Below, piece by piece: positions 1 to 7,707 of a DNA stretch of 64,000 nt. The stretch is from assembly GCA_964423835.1 (NCBI GenBank), contig CAYRGJ010000010.1:21578-85577 (forward strand). Direction: 5' to 3'. A program made the translations under genes and the position numbers. How positions within the stretch are numbered: the stretch's first letter is position 1; every line of letters begins with the position of its first letter. The DNA is from JAFGCL01 sp964423835 (GTDB lineage Bacteria > Chloroflexota > Dehalococcoidia > UBA2247 > RBG-13-53-26). The notes under the pieces were generated by a model. That model did no database searches, was not told where the DNA came from, and saw nothing but the letters and a program-made list of their open reading frames with translations.

Positions 1-70
1 CCGGCAATCTGCGGGGGCTCTCCCGATTGAAGATCCTCTCGGTCTCTTCGTCTCGGAAGCCCCGTATCAT
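1..70 (-). CDS. HigB/RelE-type toxin, N-terminal part only (runs off left edge)
   Basis: Twenty-three codons are present from ATG at 70 reading leftwards. They begin MIRGFRDEETERIFNRE, the characteristic start of HigB-like RelE/ParE-superfamily ribonuclease toxins, which usually have about 92 residues. Family members cleave mRNA on the ribosome and are normally followed by a HigA-type HTH antitoxin, which would lie outside the window. A near-consensus promoter lies immediately upstream with almost no leader. The call rests on the N-terminus alone. Confidence 0.72.
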   Translation of the reverse strand, partial: MIRGFRDEETERIFNRESPRRLP

Positions 71-76
71 CTGCCT

Positions 77-105
77 ATCATAGCCCCCAATGGTAATAAC
101 GTCAA
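77..105 (-). promoter_or_regulatory. Promoter of the HigB-like toxin, with overlapping palindrome
   Basis: Reading the minus strand, TTGACG (105-100), a 17-base spacer and TATGAT (82-77) form a strong sigma-70-type promoter. The inverted repeat ATAACG-TCAAC-CGTTAT (96-112) overlaps the -35 box, a plausible antitoxin operator. The expected transcription start falls at about 70, the A of the ATG, so the mRNA may be leaderless. Confidence 0.6.
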
Positions 106-199
106 CCGTTATGAATGGGTCCTGACCGCCCTGCCTGGTGGAGGGTGGGGCCCGGGAACAGGACGGGGGACGGGCCCCACCCTCGCTATACGGCGGGCC

Positions 200-529
200 C
201 TATTCCCCGACGGGAACAGGATCAACCGCCGGTTCGGCCGGCGCCGGGGCCGGGTCGGCGGCCGCCGGCGCTTGAGGCGGCGCCATGCCGTTACGCAGCT
301 TGTCCAGGAATACTCTGCGAACGCCGTACGAGGCCCAGTTGGCATGATCGGGCGTCTTACGGTTGAAGCCTACCAGGGAGGCCAGGTCGTAGACCATGGC
401 GTCGATGGCCCCGACCTTGAAGGACCGGTCATAGGTGGAGGCCCCGATGCTGGCCTGATAGTCAGCATAGAGCATCCTCCGGGCCTTCCATTCCAGGATC
501 ATTTCGAATGCGCGGTCCAGTTCAGTCAT
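200..529 (-). CDS. Hypothetical protein, 109 aa, with Pro/Ala-rich tail
   Basis: I do not recognise a family. The ATG at 529 is chosen over the GTG at 535 because AGGAGG lies 5-6 bases before it. Residues 1-80 look like a compact helical domain (MTELDRAFEMILEWKARRML...). The last 25 or so residues are a Pro/Ala low-complexity tail. There is no signal peptide or membrane segment. It is a single gene with its own promoter (580-609), between the toxin and the zinc-uptake operon. Confidence 0.6.
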   Translation of the reverse strand: MTELDRAFEMILEWKARRMLYADYQASIGASTYDRSFKVGAIDAMVYDLASLVGFNRKTPDHANWASYGVRRVFLDKLRNGMAPPQAPAAADPAPAPAEPAVDPVPVGE

Positions 530-579
530 TTTCACCCTCCTTTTTTCTTCTGCTGAACGCGTCCCTCTACGATAGAGAT

Positions 580-609
580 AGTATACGATATAAACTCATA
601 TGCTGTCAA
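580..609 (-). promoter_or_regulatory. Sigma-70-type promoter for the 109-aa hypothetical gene
   Basis: On the minus strand, TTGACA (609-604), an 18-base spacer and TATACT (585-580) lie about 50 bases before the ATG at 529. Confidence 0.6.
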
Positions 610-633
610 TCCCCCCGGGCCAGGCCATCGGCT

Positions 634-652
634 AATGCAACGAAATTGCATT
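634..652 (+). promoter_or_regulatory. Probable Zur/Fur operator
   Basis: AATGCAACGAAATTGCATT is a perfect 7-5-7 inverted repeat. It overlaps the -35 box of the promoter that drives the Fur-family regulator and the zinc ABC transporter genes. Position and symmetry fit autorepression by the regulator encoded just downstream. The motif itself is not one I can assign to a characterised Zur box. Confidence 0.6.
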
Positions 653-674
653 TGAGCTTGGGCCATGCTATATT
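646..674 (+). promoter_or_regulatory. Promoter of the fur/zur-znuACB operon
   Basis: TTGCAT (646-651), 17 bases, then TATATT (669-674) preceded by an extended -10 TGC. The expected start near 681 leaves a very short leader that contains AGGGAGG (686-692). Confidence 0.55.
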
Positions 675-698
675 GAGCGGTGGCAAGGGAGGCCCGGG

Positions 699-1124
699 AC
701 GTCTTTCACAGAGCATGCCATCGAAGTCCTGCGCCAGCGGGGCTACAGGGTAACCAGGCCCCGCCGGCAGGTGATTGAGGCCATCGGCCGGGCCGAAGGC
801 GCCATGTCGCCCAACGACATCGGACGCATGATGGAGGAGGGGGGGAAGCACCTCGACCAGGTGACCATCTACCGGGTGGTCAATCTCCTCTGCTCGCTGA
901 ACCTGGTGCACCGGGTGTTCTCCCAGGGCGGGTACGTCCGGTGCGATCTGCTGGAGGAAGAGGGATGCCATCGCTTTCTGATCTGCCGGGGCTGCGGCAG
1001 CCTGCAGGAGTTCCGGGACGAGGCGCTCTGCCGGCAGGAGAGCGAAGCGGCGCGGAAGCTGGGCTTCCGCGCGGAGCACCACGTGACGGAGTCCTCCGGA
1101 CTGTGCAGGGATTGCCGTGAATAG
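699..1124 (+). CDS. Fur-family metal-responsive repressor, probably Zur; unusual start
   Basis: The product is a Fur-type winged-helix repressor with a zinc-binding dimerisation domain. Conserved features are the helix containing YRVTRPRRQVIEAIG, the recognition region DQVTIYRVVNLL, a CRGC motif and a C-terminal CRDC motif, i.e. the two structural-zinc CxxC pairs. The first usual start codon is GTG at 771, which would remove helix 1. Homology extends upstream to at least 711. AGGGAGG at 686-692 points to an ACG codon at 699 as initiator, giving 141 residues. Followed by znuA with an 8-base overlap, so it likely senses zinc. Confidence 0.75.
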   Translation, partial: TSFTEHAIEVLRQRGYRVTRPRRQVIEAIGRAEGAMSPNDIGRMMEEGGKHLDQVTIYRVVNLLCSLNLVHRVFSQGGYVRCDLLEEEGCHRFLICRGCGSLQEFRDEALCRQESEAARKLGFRAEHHVTESSGLCRDCRE

Positions 1125-2118
1125 CCCACGTGCCGGGGGGCCGGGGCTGTTCGGCGGGCGCCGCGGCCGGAGCCGGCATCCCGGTCGAAGCCGGGGCCGG
1201 AGGCTGGCAGCCGTGGTGCTGTCGGCGCTGTGCGCGCTGGCGGCTCTGCTCGGCGGCCCGGCCTGCGGGCCGGAGACCCACAGCGGGAAACCGGTGGTGG
1301 TGGCCACCATATTCCCCCTGGCCGATTTTGTGAGGAACGTGGCCGGAGACCGGGTCGACGTGATCACGCTGCTGCCGGCCGGCGCCAGCCCGCACATCTA
1401 CGAGCCTACCCCCGGCGACATGAAGGCCGTGGCCGGAGCCATGCTCCTGGTGGTCAACGGCGCGGGGCTGGACTTCTGGGTGGAGGACCTGAGGTCGGCC
1501 GTCGGTGACGGGCTGCCGGTGCTGGATACATCCGTGGCCCTGGCTGAAGAGGGCCTGCTGCTCTCCGGCCATGAGCACGACCACGAAGGGGAAGGAGCCG
1601 GGGGCGGGCTGAACCCGCACTACTGGCTGGACCCGGCCCTGGCGCAGAGGGAGGTGGAGGACATCGCCGCCGCGCTGGCGGCGGCTGACCCGGACCACCG
1701 GGAGGCCTATGTGGCCAATGCCGCGGCCTACCTGGATGAGCTGCGATCGCTGGACGAAGAGATCGCCCGGGAGACGCAGTCCTTCTCGCGGCGCGAGTTC
1801 ATCACCTTTCATCCGGCCTGGACCTATTTCGCCGGCCGGTACGGGCTGGTGGAGGCGGCGGTGATCGAGGAGGCGCCGGGGAAGGAGCCCTCGGTGGAGT
1901 ACATCATGAGCGTGGTGGACGTGGCGCGGAGCCACGACGTGAAGGCCATCTTCGCTGAGCCGCAGTTCAGCACCAAAGCGGCCGAGTCCATCGCCGACGA
2001 GTGCGAGGCGCAGGTGCTCCTGCTGGACCCCCTCGGCGGCCCGGGGCTGGAGGGCCGCGACAGCTACCTGGGCCTCATGAGGTACAACGTGGACCAGATG
2101 GCGGGGGCGATGGCGTGA
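1117..2118 (+). CDS. znuA: Zinc ABC transporter substrate-binding lipoprotein, ZnuA-like
   Basis: This is a cluster A-I metal-binding receptor of 333 aa. After a basic N-terminus and hydrophobic stretch comes a lipobox-like GGPAC, so the mature protein is probably membrane anchored. Expected metal ligands are visible: His in SPHIYEPTP, His in NPHYWLDP, His in TFHPAW, and an acidic residue near LLLDPLGG. A short His/Asp/Glu loop (GHEHDHEGEG) precedes the second His, as in zinc rather than manganese receptors. GTG start overlaps the regulator and the stop overlaps znuC by 4 bases (GTGA). Confidence 0.9.
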   Translation: MNSPRAGGPGLFGGRRGRSRHPGRSRGRRLAAVVLSALCALAALLGGPACGPETHSGKPVVVATIFPLADFVRNVAGDRVDVITLLPAGASPHIYEPTPGDMKAVAGAMLLVVNGAGLDFWVEDLRSAVGDGLPVLDTSVALAEEGLLLSGHEHDHEGEGAGGGLNPHYWLDPALAQREVEDIAAALAAADPDHREAYVANAAAYLDELRSLDEEIARETQSFSRREFITFHPAWTYFAGRYGLVEAAVIEEAPGKEPSVEYIMSVVDVARSHDVKAIFAEPQFSTKAAESIADECEAQVLLLDPLGGPGLEGRDSYLGLMRYNVDQMAGAMA

Positions 2119-3008
2119 AGGCCAGGTCCAGCGTGGTGAAGCTGGAGGGGGTGTGGGTCACGTACCACGAGACGCTGGCCCTGAAAGACATCGACCTGGA
2201 CATAGCCGCCGGCGAGTTCCTGGGGCTGATCGGCCCCAACGGCAGCGGCAAGACCACCCTGATCAGGGTCATCCTGGGGCTGGTGAAGCCGGACCGGGGA
2301 CGGGTGGAGGTGTTTGGGGCGCCGCCGGACCAGCTGGGGTCCAGGCACCACCTGGTGGGCTATGTGCCCCAGAGGAGCCGTGGCGACTGGAGCTTCCCCG
2401 TCTCGGTGATGGATGTGGTGCTGATGGGGCGGTATGGGCGCATCGGCCTGGTGAGGCGGCCATCGAAGGCAGACCGCGAGGCGGCCATGCAGGCCCTGGA
2501 GGACCTGCAGATGCAGGACCTCGCCGGCCGGCAGCTGGCCGAGCTCTCGGGAGGTCAGCAGCAGCGGGTCCTGATTGCCCGGGCCCTGGCCACCGGGCCG
2601 AAGCTGCTGCTGCTGGACGAGCCGGCGGCGGGGGTGGATGCCTATGGAGAGGAGAGGTTCTACGAGCTGCTGCGGGGGCTGAAGGAGCAGCAGGGCCTGA
2701 CCATTGTGGTGGTGACACACGACATCGCGGTGGTGTCGGCCCACGTGGAGAAGCTGGCCTGCCTCAACCAGACCCTGTATACGCATGCCCCGCCCTCCGA
2801 GGTGATCACGGCCGGCACCCTGGAGAAGGTATACGGCTGCGAGGTGGAGTTGCTGGCTCACGGGCGCATACCCCACCGCGTGCTGGAGGTGCACGAAGCG
2901 CCGGAGGGGCCCCAGGCGCATGCGGCGCGCCACGCCCCCGGCGGCCCCGGGGAGCACGGAGCGCGTGGCGGGACCGGTGGCCCCGAATCTCCCGGAGACC
3001 ACCGGTGA
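2115..3008 (+). CDS. znuC: Zinc ABC transporter ATP-binding protein, ZnuC-like
   Basis: ABC ATPase of 297 aa that powers zinc import with ZnuA and ZnuB. Walker A GPNGSGKTT lies at about residues 40-48, followed by Q-loop, signature LSGGQQQR, Walker B LLLLDEPAAGVDA and the switch His in VVVTHD. The start GTG at 2115 forms a GTGA overlap with znuA. The C-terminal 45 or so residues form a His/Gly/Pro-rich tail (GRIPHRVLEVHE onward) longer than typical family members, which could bind metal; that role is inference. Confidence 0.92.
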   Translation: MKARSSVVKLEGVWVTYHETLALKDIDLDIAAGEFLGLIGPNGSGKTTLIRVILGLVKPDRGRVEVFGAPPDQLGSRHHLVGYVPQRSRGDWSFPVSVMDVVLMGRYGRIGLVRRPSKADREAAMQALEDLQMQDLAGRQLAELSGGQQQRVLIARALATGPKLLLLDEPAAGVDAYGEERFYELLRGLKEQQGLTIVVVTHDIAVVSAHVEKLACLNQTLYTHAPPSEVITAGTLEKVYGCEVELLAHGRIPHRVLEVHEAPEGPQAHAARHAPGGPGEHGARGGTGGPESPGDHR

Positions 3009-3832
3009 GCGATATCCTGAGCTACGCCTTCATGCAGCGGGCCCTGGTGGCCGCCGTGATGGTGGGCGTAGTCTGCGCAGTGGTGGGCACCTACGTGGTG
3101 CTGAGGCGGATGGCCTTCATCGGCGCCGGCATCTCCCACTCGGCGTTTGGCGGCGTGGCCCTGGGCTATCTGCTGGGGCTGGACCCGATAGGCGTGGCCA
3201 TTCCCTTCTGCCTGGCCACGGCCATGGCCATCGGATGGGTGAGCCGCGAGGGCCGGGTCTCGGAGGACACCGCCATCGGCATCGCCTTCGCCAGCACCAT
3301 GGCCCTGGGAGCGCTCTTCATTGGCCTGAAAGAGGGCTACAACGTGGACCTCTTCGGCTATCTGTTCGGCTCCATCCTGGCGGTCTCCGCCTCCGACCTC
3401 TGGCTCATCCTGGGCCTGAGCCTGGGCGTCATCCTGGTGGTGGCGCTGTTCTTCAAAGAGCTGCTCTTCATCAGCTTCGACGAGGAGATGGCCGCGGTGA
3501 GCGGCCTGCCGGTGCGGGCGCTGTACTTCCTTCTGCTGGCGCTGATGGCCCTGACGGTGATCATCTCCATCAAGATCGTGGGCATCATCCTGGTGGAGGC
3601 GCTGCTCATCATCCCGGCGGCGGCGGCCTACCAGCTGACCCGCAGCTTCGGGCGCATGATGGGGCTGTCGGTCTTTTTCGGCGTGGCCTCGGGCGTGGCC
3701 GGCCTGCTCTTCTCCTACTGGTGGGACCTGCCGTCCGGCGCCACCATCGTGCTCACCGCCGGCGCCATCTTCCTGGTCTGCTTCGTCCTGTCGCCCAAGC
3801 GTCGCCGGCGCGCGGCCCTGGCCCGCGGCTAA
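3005..3832 (+). CDS. znuB: Zinc ABC transporter permease, ZnuB-like
   Basis: Integral membrane permease of the ABC-3 (zinc/manganese) family, 275 aa with about eight hydrophobic helices. Family landmarks include RRMAFIGAGISHSAFGGVALG near the N-terminus and KIVGIILVEALLIIPAAAAY in the second half. The C-terminus is basic (KRRRRAALARG), as expected for a cytoplasmic tail. Start GTG at 3005 overlaps the znuC stop by 4 bases, so the three genes and the regulator are translationally coupled. Confidence 0.92.
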   Translation: MSDILSYAFMQRALVAAVMVGVVCAVVGTYVVLRRMAFIGAGISHSAFGGVALGYLLGLDPIGVAIPFCLATAMAIGWVSREGRVSEDTAIGIAFASTMALGALFIGLKEGYNVDLFGYLFGSILAVSASDLWLILGLSLGVILVVALFFKELLFISFDEEMAAVSGLPVRALYFLLLALMALTVIISIKIVGIILVEALLIIPAAAAYQLTRSFGRMMGLSVFFGVASGVAGLLFSYWWDLPSGATIVLTAGAIFLVCFVLSPKRRRRAALARG

Positions 3833-3895
3833 CAGGAGCGGGCTGTGGCCGGGGGCCAGCCTGTGTCTCGCCCGGAGGGCAACTGCCCCGGGTGC

Positions 3896-3901
3896 TATAA
3901 T
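3896..3901 (+). promoter_or_regulatory. Extended -10 promoter for the first cysteine-rich Fe-S gene
   Basis: TGCTATAAT places TATAAT at 3896-3901 with an extended -10 TG and no clear -35. GGGGAGG (3909-3915) and ATG at 3922 follow closely. Confidence 0.45.
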
Positions 3902-3921
3902 CGGCTCTGGGGAGGCGGACG

Positions 3922-4770
3922 ATGTGCCAGTTCTGCCACCAGCACGGCGAAGGCCGGAAATGGTACCTGCGGGCCGAGAACTACTCCGAAGACCTGCTGA
4001 GCGACCTGCGGCGGCGCCAGTTCACCCAGGATTTTCTGCGTAGCCCGGAGCACGTCAGGCGGAGCGTGGAGGGGCTGGAGAAGTACCGGCGGGCTCCCTC
4101 CTTCGTTCGATGGGTCATTACCCCCTTCCTCGTTAACCGGCAGAAGAAGTCCCACTATGGCCAGGTGGTGCCCATCGAGGAGGTGGAGCACATCCTGGGC
4201 TTCGTCAACTCGGTGGTGAGGCTGCCCTGCATCTGCCGCCAGGCGTTGACGGGAGGCGAGCAGCGCTATTGCTATGGGATCAGCATGGTCCCCCAGGAGG
4301 AGTCGGGCCTCACCCGCATCGCTCGCGAGCTGGATGCCAGCTGGCTCACCGGCCCGGACACCGGGGGATTGGAGGCGCTCTCCCGGGAGGAGGCGCTGGC
4401 CAGCTTCCGGGAGCTGGAGAAGAAGGCCCTGTGCCACACCCTCTGGACCTTCGTGACCCCATTCATTGGCGGCATCTGCAACTGCGACCGGGCGGACTGC
4501 GCGGCCATGCAGGCCACCGTAACCGCGGGTTTGCCGGTGATGTTCCGGGCGGAATACGTGGCGGAGGTTACTCCGGAGCTGTGCAACGGATGCCGGCAGT
4601 GCATGCGGGCCTGCCAGTTCGGGGCCATGGGCTTCAGCATCGCCCAGGAGAAGGTGATCATAGACCCCCGGCGCTGCTACGGCTGCGGCATCTGCCGCTC
4701 CCTGTGCGCCAGGGATGCCATAAGACTGTCGGACCGCTCGTCGGTGCCCCTGGCGCGGGGCATCTGGTAG
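3922..4770 (+). CDS. Cysteine-rich 4Fe-4S protein, copy 1
   Basis: A protein of 282 aa in two parts. The first 200 residues carry unusual cysteines: MCQFCHQHGEG at the N-terminus, LPCICRQ near 98, a CYG, and ICNCDRADC near 187-195. The last 65 residues are a classical 2[4Fe-4S] ferredoxin (CNGCRQCMRACQFG and CYGCGICRSLC). Its role is unknown; an electron-transfer or sensor function is inference. ATG at 3922 follows GGGGAGG with good spacing. A close paralogue follows at 4927, so this is a tandem duplication. Confidence 0.8.
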   Translation: MCQFCHQHGEGRKWYLRAENYSEDLLSDLRRRQFTQDFLRSPEHVRRSVEGLEKYRRAPSFVRWVITPFLVNRQKKSHYGQVVPIEEVEHILGFVNSVVRLPCICRQALTGGEQRYCYGISMVPQEESGLTRIARELDASWLTGPDTGGLEALSREEALASFRELEKKALCHTLWTFVTPFIGGICNCDRADCAAMQATVTAGLPVMFRAEYVAEVTPELCNGCRQCMRACQFGAMGFSIAQEKVIIDPRRCYGCGICRSLCARDAIRLSDRSSVPLARGIW

Positions 4771-4781
4771 ATCGGCATTTA

Positions 4782-4807
4782 CGTAGTTCCCACAGGGGCC
4801 AACTACG
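4782..4807. promoter_or_regulatory. Inverted repeat between the two Fe-S genes
   Basis: CGTAGTT (4782-4788) and AACTACG (4801-4807) are perfect arms around a 12-base GC-rich centre. It could be a weak terminator for copy 1 or an operator for copy 2. No T-tract follows. Confidence 0.4.
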
Positions 4808-4926
4808 CAAGCTCCCCAATTCCGGCTTGATCCCTGCAGTGTGACAATAGGCGATGGCGCATGGTGCGCATGCTGCCATCGCCCGGCAGTCGATCCTGTT
4901 TGTGCCGGGGCGGCGGAGGGGGCGTG

Positions 4927-5796
4927 ATGTGCGAGTTCTGCCACCGGCATGGCGAGGGTCAGAAGTGGTACCTGCAGGCCCGGAACTATTCCGAGGACCT
5001 GCTCGGTGACTTGAGGCGGCGCCGGTTCATCCAGGGCTTCATCAACGACCCGGGGTACTTCCGGGACTCACTGTGGAGGCTGGAGAGGCTGCGGCGCCTT
5101 CCGTCGTATGTCCGGGCCATGATCAGCCCTTACGCCCACAGGAGACAGAAGAGGTCCCACTACGGGCAGGTCCTGCCCATAGAGGAAGTGGAGCGCATCT
5201 TCGGCTTCATCAACTCGGTCACCAGGCTGCCCTGCATGTGCCGCCAGGCCATCGCCGGCGTGGAGCAGAGACACTGCTACGCCCTGAGCATGGCCCCGCA
5301 CGAGCGTTCGAAGCTGTTGGGGGTAGTGCGCGCGGTGGGGTCGGACTACCTCACGGGGCCGAGCACCGGCGGCCTGGAGGAGGTGTCAAAGGAGGAGGCC
5401 CTGGCCAGCCTGAGGCTGATCGAGCGGAAGGGCCTGGTGCACACTGTCTGGACCTTCATCACCCCGTTCATCGGCAGCATCTGCAACTGCGACCGGTCCA
5501 ACTGCGTGGCCATGCGGGCCACGCTCAACCTGGACTACCCCATGATGTTTAAGGCGGAGTACGTGGCCGAGGTCGATCCGGAGCGGTGCAACGGGTGCCG
5601 CCAGTGCATGCGGGCCTGCCAGTTCGGCGCCATGGGCTACGGCGTCGCCCTGGAGAAGGTAGTCATAGACCCCCGCCGGTGCTACGGCTGCGGGATCTGC
5701 CGCAGCAGCTGCACCAGGGACGCCATTGTGCTCACTGATCGCTCTGCCCTCACGCTGGTGCCCGTGGCTCATCGAGGCTTCAGGCTCCCCGGCTAA
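4927..5796 (+). CDS. Cysteine-rich 4Fe-4S protein, copy 2
   Basis: A 289-residue paralogue of the gene at 3922, alignable over its whole length with the same cysteine pattern: MCEFCHRHGEG, LPCMCRQ, ICNCDRSNC, then CNGCRQCMRACQFG and CYGCGICRSSC. The ATG at 4927 is chosen because it matches the paralogue's N-terminus and follows a GGAGG-containing purine run; a GTG at 4861 would add 22 unrelated residues. Its stop overlaps the stop of the convergent ABC permease gene by 4 bases. Function is not established. Confidence 0.8.
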   Translation: MCEFCHRHGEGQKWYLQARNYSEDLLGDLRRRRFIQGFINDPGYFRDSLWRLERLRRLPSYVRAMISPYAHRRQKRSHYGQVLPIEEVERIFGFINSVTRLPCMCRQAIAGVEQRHCYALSMAPHERSKLLGVVRAVGSDYLTGPSTGGLEEVSKEEALASLRLIERKGLVHTVWTFITPFIGSICNCDRSNCVAMRATLNLDYPMMFKAEYVAEVDPERCNGCRQCMRACQFGAMGYGVALEKVVIDPRRCYGCGICRSSCTRDAIVLTDRSALTLVPVAHRGFRLPG

Positions 5797-6728
5797 CCCA
5801 CGTCCTTGCGCTCTGTCACCAGGACGGCCAGCGTCATGCACCCGGACACCAGCAGCACCAGCAGCACGGCCGAGGCGGCCGGCGGGACATAGTTGGCCAG
5901 CTTACCGGGATAGTAGTACTCGGACGAGCCCAGGCCTCCCGTCCTTCCTCCCTCGAAGATGCCCGTGAAGTACCTGATCTCGTCCATCTCCTCTGCCGGC
6001 AGAAACTCCCCGCCCAGGGCCTGCTTCAGGGCGGGCGCGAAGGCATTGCCCAGCTGGTAGGCGCCGTCGAGCATGTAGAGGTGGTTGTTCTCGTACGAGT
6101 TCTCATTTGTTTCGAACCAGGTGCCGATGATGGGGCCGAACAGGAACAGGAAAAGGATGGCCCCGCAGGCCAGCGCGGTGACCACCACCTGGTTGTCGAT
6201 GAGGGATGACAGGGCGAGCGACAGAGAAGCGAAGACCAGGATCACCAGCAGGGCATACAGAAGGACCCAGGGTATGGTCCCCAGCAGCGCCGCAAAGGTG
6301 GGGGCCTCCACAGGCAGCATGAACCACAGCAGTATCGCCTGGACGAGCAGAATCGTGGCTGTCATCAGCAGGGCATGAGCCACTATGCCCGTGAGCTTGC
6401 CCAGGACAATCTGCCGACGGCTGATGGGCTTGCTCACCAGGGTGAGGAGGGTGCCCTCATTGACCTCCTTGGATATGGCCCCGGCCGCGCTGGTGACTAC
6501 CGCAAAAGCCAGGAAGAAGCCCGCGGTCCAGATGAAGGAGACCCCGATGAAGTGCCTCACCACCAGAAAGGTCTCCATGGGGGGCGCCAGGCCCTCGTTC
6601 CGCAGCTCTGACCGCCAGACGAAAGCGGTGATCACCGGGACCAGCAGGCCCAGGACAAGAAGGATGATGGTCCTCTTCCATCCGGTCAGGTCGATGAGGG
6701 TCTTGCGCACTACGGCCCGAAATCCCAC
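5793..6728 (-). CDS. ABC-2 type transporter permease
   Basis: Membrane subunit of an ABC-2 exporter, 311 aa with six or so hydrophobic helices. The first helix follows a short cytoplasmic N-terminus (WKRTIILLVLGLLVPV), then the family loop KEVNEGTLLTLVSKPISRRQIVLGK. GTG start at 6728 is preceded by AGGGAAGGG and lies directly after the ATPase stop, so the two are co-translated. The substrate is unknown. The large extracytoplasmic segment near residues 235-280 resembles NosY-like permeases. Confidence 0.85.
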   Translation of the reverse strand: MGFRAVVRKTLIDLTGWKRTIILLVLGLLVPVITAFVWRSELRNEGLAPPMETFLVVRHFIGVSFIWTAGFFLAFAVVTSAAGAISKEVNEGTLLTLVSKPISRRQIVLGKLTGIVAHALLMTATILLVQAILLWFMLPVEAPTFAALLGTIPWVLLYALLVILVFASLSLALSSLIDNQVVVTALACGAILFLFLFGPIIGTWFETNENSYENNHLYMLDGAYQLGNAFAPALKQALGGEFLPAEEMDEIRYFTGIFEGGRTGGLGSSEYYYPGKLANYVPPAASAVLLVLLVSGCMTLAVLVTERKDVG

Positions 6729-7667
6729 CTACTTGTCCCTTCCCTGGTCCATGGTGCTGCGGTAGATGTCCTCCAGCTTCACCTGCTCTTCGCCGAAGTA
6801 CTTCAGCAGGCTCCCGGTCTGGGTCAGCGCCACCAGGACCGCCGACTGGAGCTGGGCCATGTCGGGGCTGCTGATGTGGATAGCGCCATCGTGGCCCCGA
6901 TCCATCCGCTGAATGGACGGGTGCCCCTGCAGGGCCTTCATCACCGCCTCGTTGTTGGTGGTGTTGAGCACGTAGCGGTTCAGGGCCATCTCCTCCTTCA
7001 TGTCCTTGACGCTGTCCTCGGCCACCGTCCGCCCTTTGTTGATCAGGGTGACGGAGTCGATGAGATACTCCAGCTCCGACAGGATGTGGCTGCTGATGAA
7101 GACCGTCACACCCTGTTCCCCGGGCAGGCCCTTGAGCTTCTCCAGGAGCGACATCCGGCCATCGGGGTCCAGGTTGGCGGTGGGCTCGTCCAGGACCAGC
7201 AGCTCCGGCCTGTGGGTCATGGCCTGGGCGATGCTCAGGCGCTGCTTCATGCCGGCGCTGAAGCCACCCACCTTGACGTGGGCGAAATCCGCCAGCTCCA
7301 GCCACTCCAGCAGCTCCTGGCTGCGGCTCTCGGCCTCGGCCGTCCCCATTCCACTCATAGCCGCCATCTGGACCAGGTAGTCAAAGGCGGTCCAATCCTT
7401 GTAGAAGGCGGGGCGCTCGGGCGAGTAGCCGATGGCCCGGCGGGCCTCCACCGACCCGATGGGGTGGCCCTTGATGTACCCCTCGCCGCTGGTGCGCCTG
7501 ATGGCGCCGACCAGGAGCTTGATGGTGGTCGACTTGCCGGCGCCGTTGGGCCCCACGAACCCGTGGATGGAGCCTCTGTCCACCTTCACATCGAGGCCGT
7601 CCACGGCTACCAGCTTGCCGAATCTCTTCGTCAGTGCCCTGGTCTCTATCATCACCTCACTGGACAT
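6729..7667 (-). CDS. ABC transporter ATP-binding protein (ABC-2 exporter)
   Basis: ABC ATPase of 312 aa. Walker A GPNGAGKST is near residue 40, signature FSAGMKQR near 142, Walker B LLVLDEPTANLDP near 162, and the switch His in FISSHILSE. A C-terminal extension of about 80 residues, common in CcmA/NosF-type exporters, follows the core. ATG at 7667 has GGAGG five bases upstream. It forms a two-gene operon with the permease that follows. Substrate unknown. Confidence 0.9.
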   Translation of the reverse strand: MSSEVMIETRALTKRFGKLVAVDGLDVKVDRGSIHGFVGPNGAGKSTTIKLLVGAIRRTSGEGYIKGHPIGSVEARRAIGYSPERPAFYKDWTAFDYLVQMAAMSGMGTAEAESRSQELLEWLELADFAHVKVGGFSAGMKQRLSIAQAMTHRPELLVLDEPTANLDPDGRMSLLEKLKGLPGEQGVTVFISSHILSELEYLIDSVTLINKGRTVAEDSVKDMKEEMALNRYVLNTTNNEAVMKALQGHPSIQRMDRGHDGAIHISSPDMAQLQSAVLVALTQTGSLLKYFGEEQVKLEDIYRSTMDQGRDK

Positions 7668-7707
7668 GCCAACCTCCGTGCCGGCAGAGCATCTTTGATG
7701 ACGTGAT

